Below are positions 12,115-13,719 of a stretch of DNA of 13,719 nucleotides, in pieces (the first letter of the stretch is position 1; every line of letters starts with the position of its first letter). The stretch is taken from positions 1 to 13,719 of the forward strand of contig DFBL01000014.1 in NCBI GenBank assembly GCA_002366615.1. Reading direction: 5' to 3'. This DNA comes from Candidatus Dojkabacteria bacterium UBA3081 (lineage in GTDB: Bacteria; Patescibacteriota; Dojkabacteria; SC72). Both the position numbers and the translations under genes were made by a program. Under the pieces are notes generated by a model. It ran no database searches, was not told the DNA's origin, and saw only the letters and a program-made list of their open reading frames with translations.

Positions 12115-13719
12115 TTGTTCTAATATAGCTTTTATTCTTCTCTTACCGGAGCCAATATTTTCCTGTTTAAGGATTTTAAATTTTCCTAATTCGGAAGTAT
12201 TTGATACATGTGGACCATTGCAAATCTCTATAGAGAAGGGTTTTTCTTTTTCTCCAATGTAGAAAAGTTTAACAGTATCCCCATATCGTTCTTTGAAAGC
12301 AGCGAATGGAACTAGGTCAAGAGCTTTCTTTTTGGAGACCTTTTCAGAGGATACATCTAAGGAATTTTCTATTGCCCTATTTACTAGTTTCTCAACTTCC
12401 TTTATTTCTTTTTCAGTTAATTTTTCTTCACTAGGGAAATCTAATCTTACTCTTTCTGGTGTTATATTACTCCCTAATTGATATATATGTGGACCTAGTA
12501 CTTTTCTTAATGCTGCAAGGAGTAGGTGAGAGGTAGTATGGTACTTAGTAGACATTTCTGATGTGTCTGCAAGGCCTCCTTTAAAGAGACCTTTTGTGGC
12601 GTTCCTAGATTTTTCGGTATGTTTCTTTTTAGCTTTATCAAACTTTTCAGGATTTAATATTTTGATATTCTCCTCTTTTAATATTTCTTCTGTTACCTCT
12701 TTTGGTAATCCATATGTTTCATATATTTTAAATATCTCTTCTCCTGAGATCTCTTTCTTATTTTCAATTAATTTTTCTAATTCTCTTAAACCTTTCTCTA
12801 AGGTTTTGTTGAATTTGTTCTCTTCTTTTCGTAAGACTTGTAAGATGTTTTCTCTTTCTTTTTCTAATAGTGGGTATACTTTTGAGAATTGGGTAATTAC
12901 TTTTTCTCCAACCTCTTTTATGAAATTTTCTTCTATTTCCAATTCTCTTGCGTGTCTCATTGCTCTTCTTATTAGTCTCCTTAAGACATATCCCTGTTTG
13001 CTGTTAGAGGGAGTAACTTGGTCCATGATTATAAGGGTGGCAGCTTTAATATGGTCAACGATTATTCTTTGAGAGCTAAGGATGTCTTTTTTGGATATGC
13101 TTTGGATATGTTCTAAGATTGGTCTATATATATCTATATCAAATACAGTATCTACATTTTGACTTATCATAGTTAAACGTTCTAATCCTCCTCCGAAATC
13201 GACATTGTGTCTACCAAGGGGTAAATATATATTATTTTGTAGTAGATATTCCATGAATACATTATTCCCTAGTTCTAGATATTTTCCACAATCACAGTTT
13301 ATGTTGCATTCTTTACCACACGGTTTTTTACCTGTGTCATAGAAGATTTCTGAGTCGGGCCCACAGGGTCCTCCTGAGCTTAATCCCCACCAGTTATGTT
13401 CTCTTCCATACTCTTGGATTCTTTGATCTTTACCAACCTCAGCTTTTATTCCATATTTTTTGAAAATATCCTTCCAGGCATTTGTAGATACTGTATCTTT
13501 TGGTATTTCATTGTCTCCTTCAAAAACAGATACATACATTCTATTGACGTCAATTTCTAATATATCTACAAGGAATTCCATAGTCATTTCAAGAGCTTCT
13601 TTCTTGAAGTAGTCATTTAAGGACCAGTTACCTAGCATTTCAAAAGTTGTACAGTGGGAGCTATCTCCAACGTTATCAATATCTACTGTTCTAAGACATC
13701 TTTGAGAGTTAGTTAATCT
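12112..13719 (-). CDS. alaS: Alanyl-tRNA synthetase, compact form (5' end outside window)
   Basis: The reading frame is open to the right edge, giving 535 visible residues starting RLTNSQRCLRTVDIDNVGDS. The ATG at 13638 is internal (FEMLGNWSLNDYFK is class II motif 2), so the true start is off the window, probably 40-60 codons upstream. The enzyme charges tRNA-Ala. Other landmarks: GGPCGPDSEIFYD, a Cys-rich loop (CGKECNINCDC), motif 3 VDFGGGLERL, and the tRNA-recognition helical region around LRRLIRRAMRHARELE. The editing-domain zinc motifs are present as HTTSH and CNGPH. Two parts of standard AlaRS are missing: the beta-barrel with its TPFYAESGGQ-type segment, and the whole C-terminal DHHA1 (C-Ala) domain. 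The protein ends at GKRRIKAILEQ. Total length would be near 580-600, against about 875 in E. coli. Confidence 0.95.
   Translation of the reverse strand, partial: RLTNSQRCLRTVDIDNVGDSSHCTTFEMLGNWSLNDYFKKEALEMTMEFLVDILEIDVNRMYVSVFEGDNEIPKDTVSTNAWKDIFKKYGIKAEVGKDQRIQEYGREHNWWGLSSGGPCGPDSEIFYDTGKKPCGKECNINCDCGKYLELGNNVFMEYLLQNNIYLPLGRHNVDFGGGLERLTMISQNVDTVFDIDIYRPILEHIQSISKKDILSSQRIIVDHIKAATLIIMDQVTPSNSKQGYVLRRLIRRAMRHARELEIEENFIKEVGEKVITQFSKVYPLLEKERENILQVLRKEENKFNKTLEKGLRELEKLIENKKEISGEEIFKIYETYGLPKEVTEEILKEENIKILNPEKFDKAKKKHTEKSRNATKGLFKGGLADTSEMSTKYHTTSHLLLAALRKVLGPHIYQLGSNITPERVRLDFPSEEKLTEKEIKEVEKLVNRAIENSLDVSSEKVSKKKALDLVPFAAFKERYGDTVKLFYIGEKEKPFSIEICNGPHVSNTSELGKFKILKQENIGSGKRRIKAILEQ

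Noticed and set aside
12563..13072. Plus-strand open frame opposite alaS
   Set aside because: Phe/Ser-rich translation is the complement of Lys/Glu-rich AlaRS helices; the alaS frame is unambiguous.
13636..13638. ATG at 13638 as the alaS start
   Set aside because: The frame stays open to the window edge and the upstream residues (RLTNSQRCLRTVDIDNVGDS...) match conserved AlaRS sequence, so this Met is internal to motif 2.
1..13719. CRISPR arrays, transposons, tRNA or rRNA genes, toxin-antitoxin or defence modules
   Set aside because: No repeat-spacer pattern, transposase, terminal inverted repeats or cloverleaf was visible; gaps between genes are under about 100 nt, leaving little space for RNA genes.

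Overview
The window looks like a piece of a Candidate Phyla Radiation (Patescibacteria) chromosome. It is strongly AT-rich by eye and packed with genes; no intergenic gap exceeds about 100 nt. Most starts lack a clear Shine-Dalgarno sequence. The alanyl-tRNA synthetase is of a reduced type, and a PrgI/VirB4-type secretion pair and several lineage-specific membrane or cell-surface proteins are present. Low-GC groups such as Dojkabacteria or Microgenomates would fit, but I cannot fix the phylum from this sequence. Stops are TAA, TAG and one TGA, with no in-frame TGA inside genes, so the standard bacterial code applies.

Right block, minus strand, 13719 down to 8272: alaS (5' end off the window), ruvX, mltG, an LCP-family gene and holA. 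This looks like one operon. Three of its four junctions are the identical octamer TAAATATG, with the stop and the next start 2 nt apart. alaS-ruvX-mltG is an old gene neighbourhood, also found in Firmicutes. Here it continues into an envelope-polymer ligase and the clamp-loader delta subunit.

Middle block, 8271 to 5545: a large minus-strand surface protein with two membrane anchors and a DUF11-like domain, preceded by a recognisable promoter. It converges on a two-gene plus-strand unit encoding small membrane-anchored secreted domains that share a CTPY motif. The convergent ends overlap by 17 nt, leaving no room for an intergenic terminator.

Left block, minus strand, 5544 to 1: rpsT behind a near-consensus promoter, two unrecognised membrane proteins, lepA, recF, a PrgI-like protein with an extra C-terminal domain, and the beginning of a TraC/VirB4-like protein that runs off the left edge. 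The genes are tightly coupled: TAATG overlaps occur twice, there is a 29-nt overlap after rpsT, and lepA and recF are 3 nt apart.

Functionally the window mixes translation (AlaRS, S20, EF4), replication and repair (HolA, RecF, RuvX), cell-wall work (MltG, LCP) and secretion or surface display (PrgI, VirB4-like, DUF11 protein, CTPY pair). I see no convincing defence system, CRISPR array, transposon, tRNA or rRNA. The most unusual items are the stripped-down AlaRS, the repeated TAAATATG junctions, the PrgI fusion and the CTPY pair.
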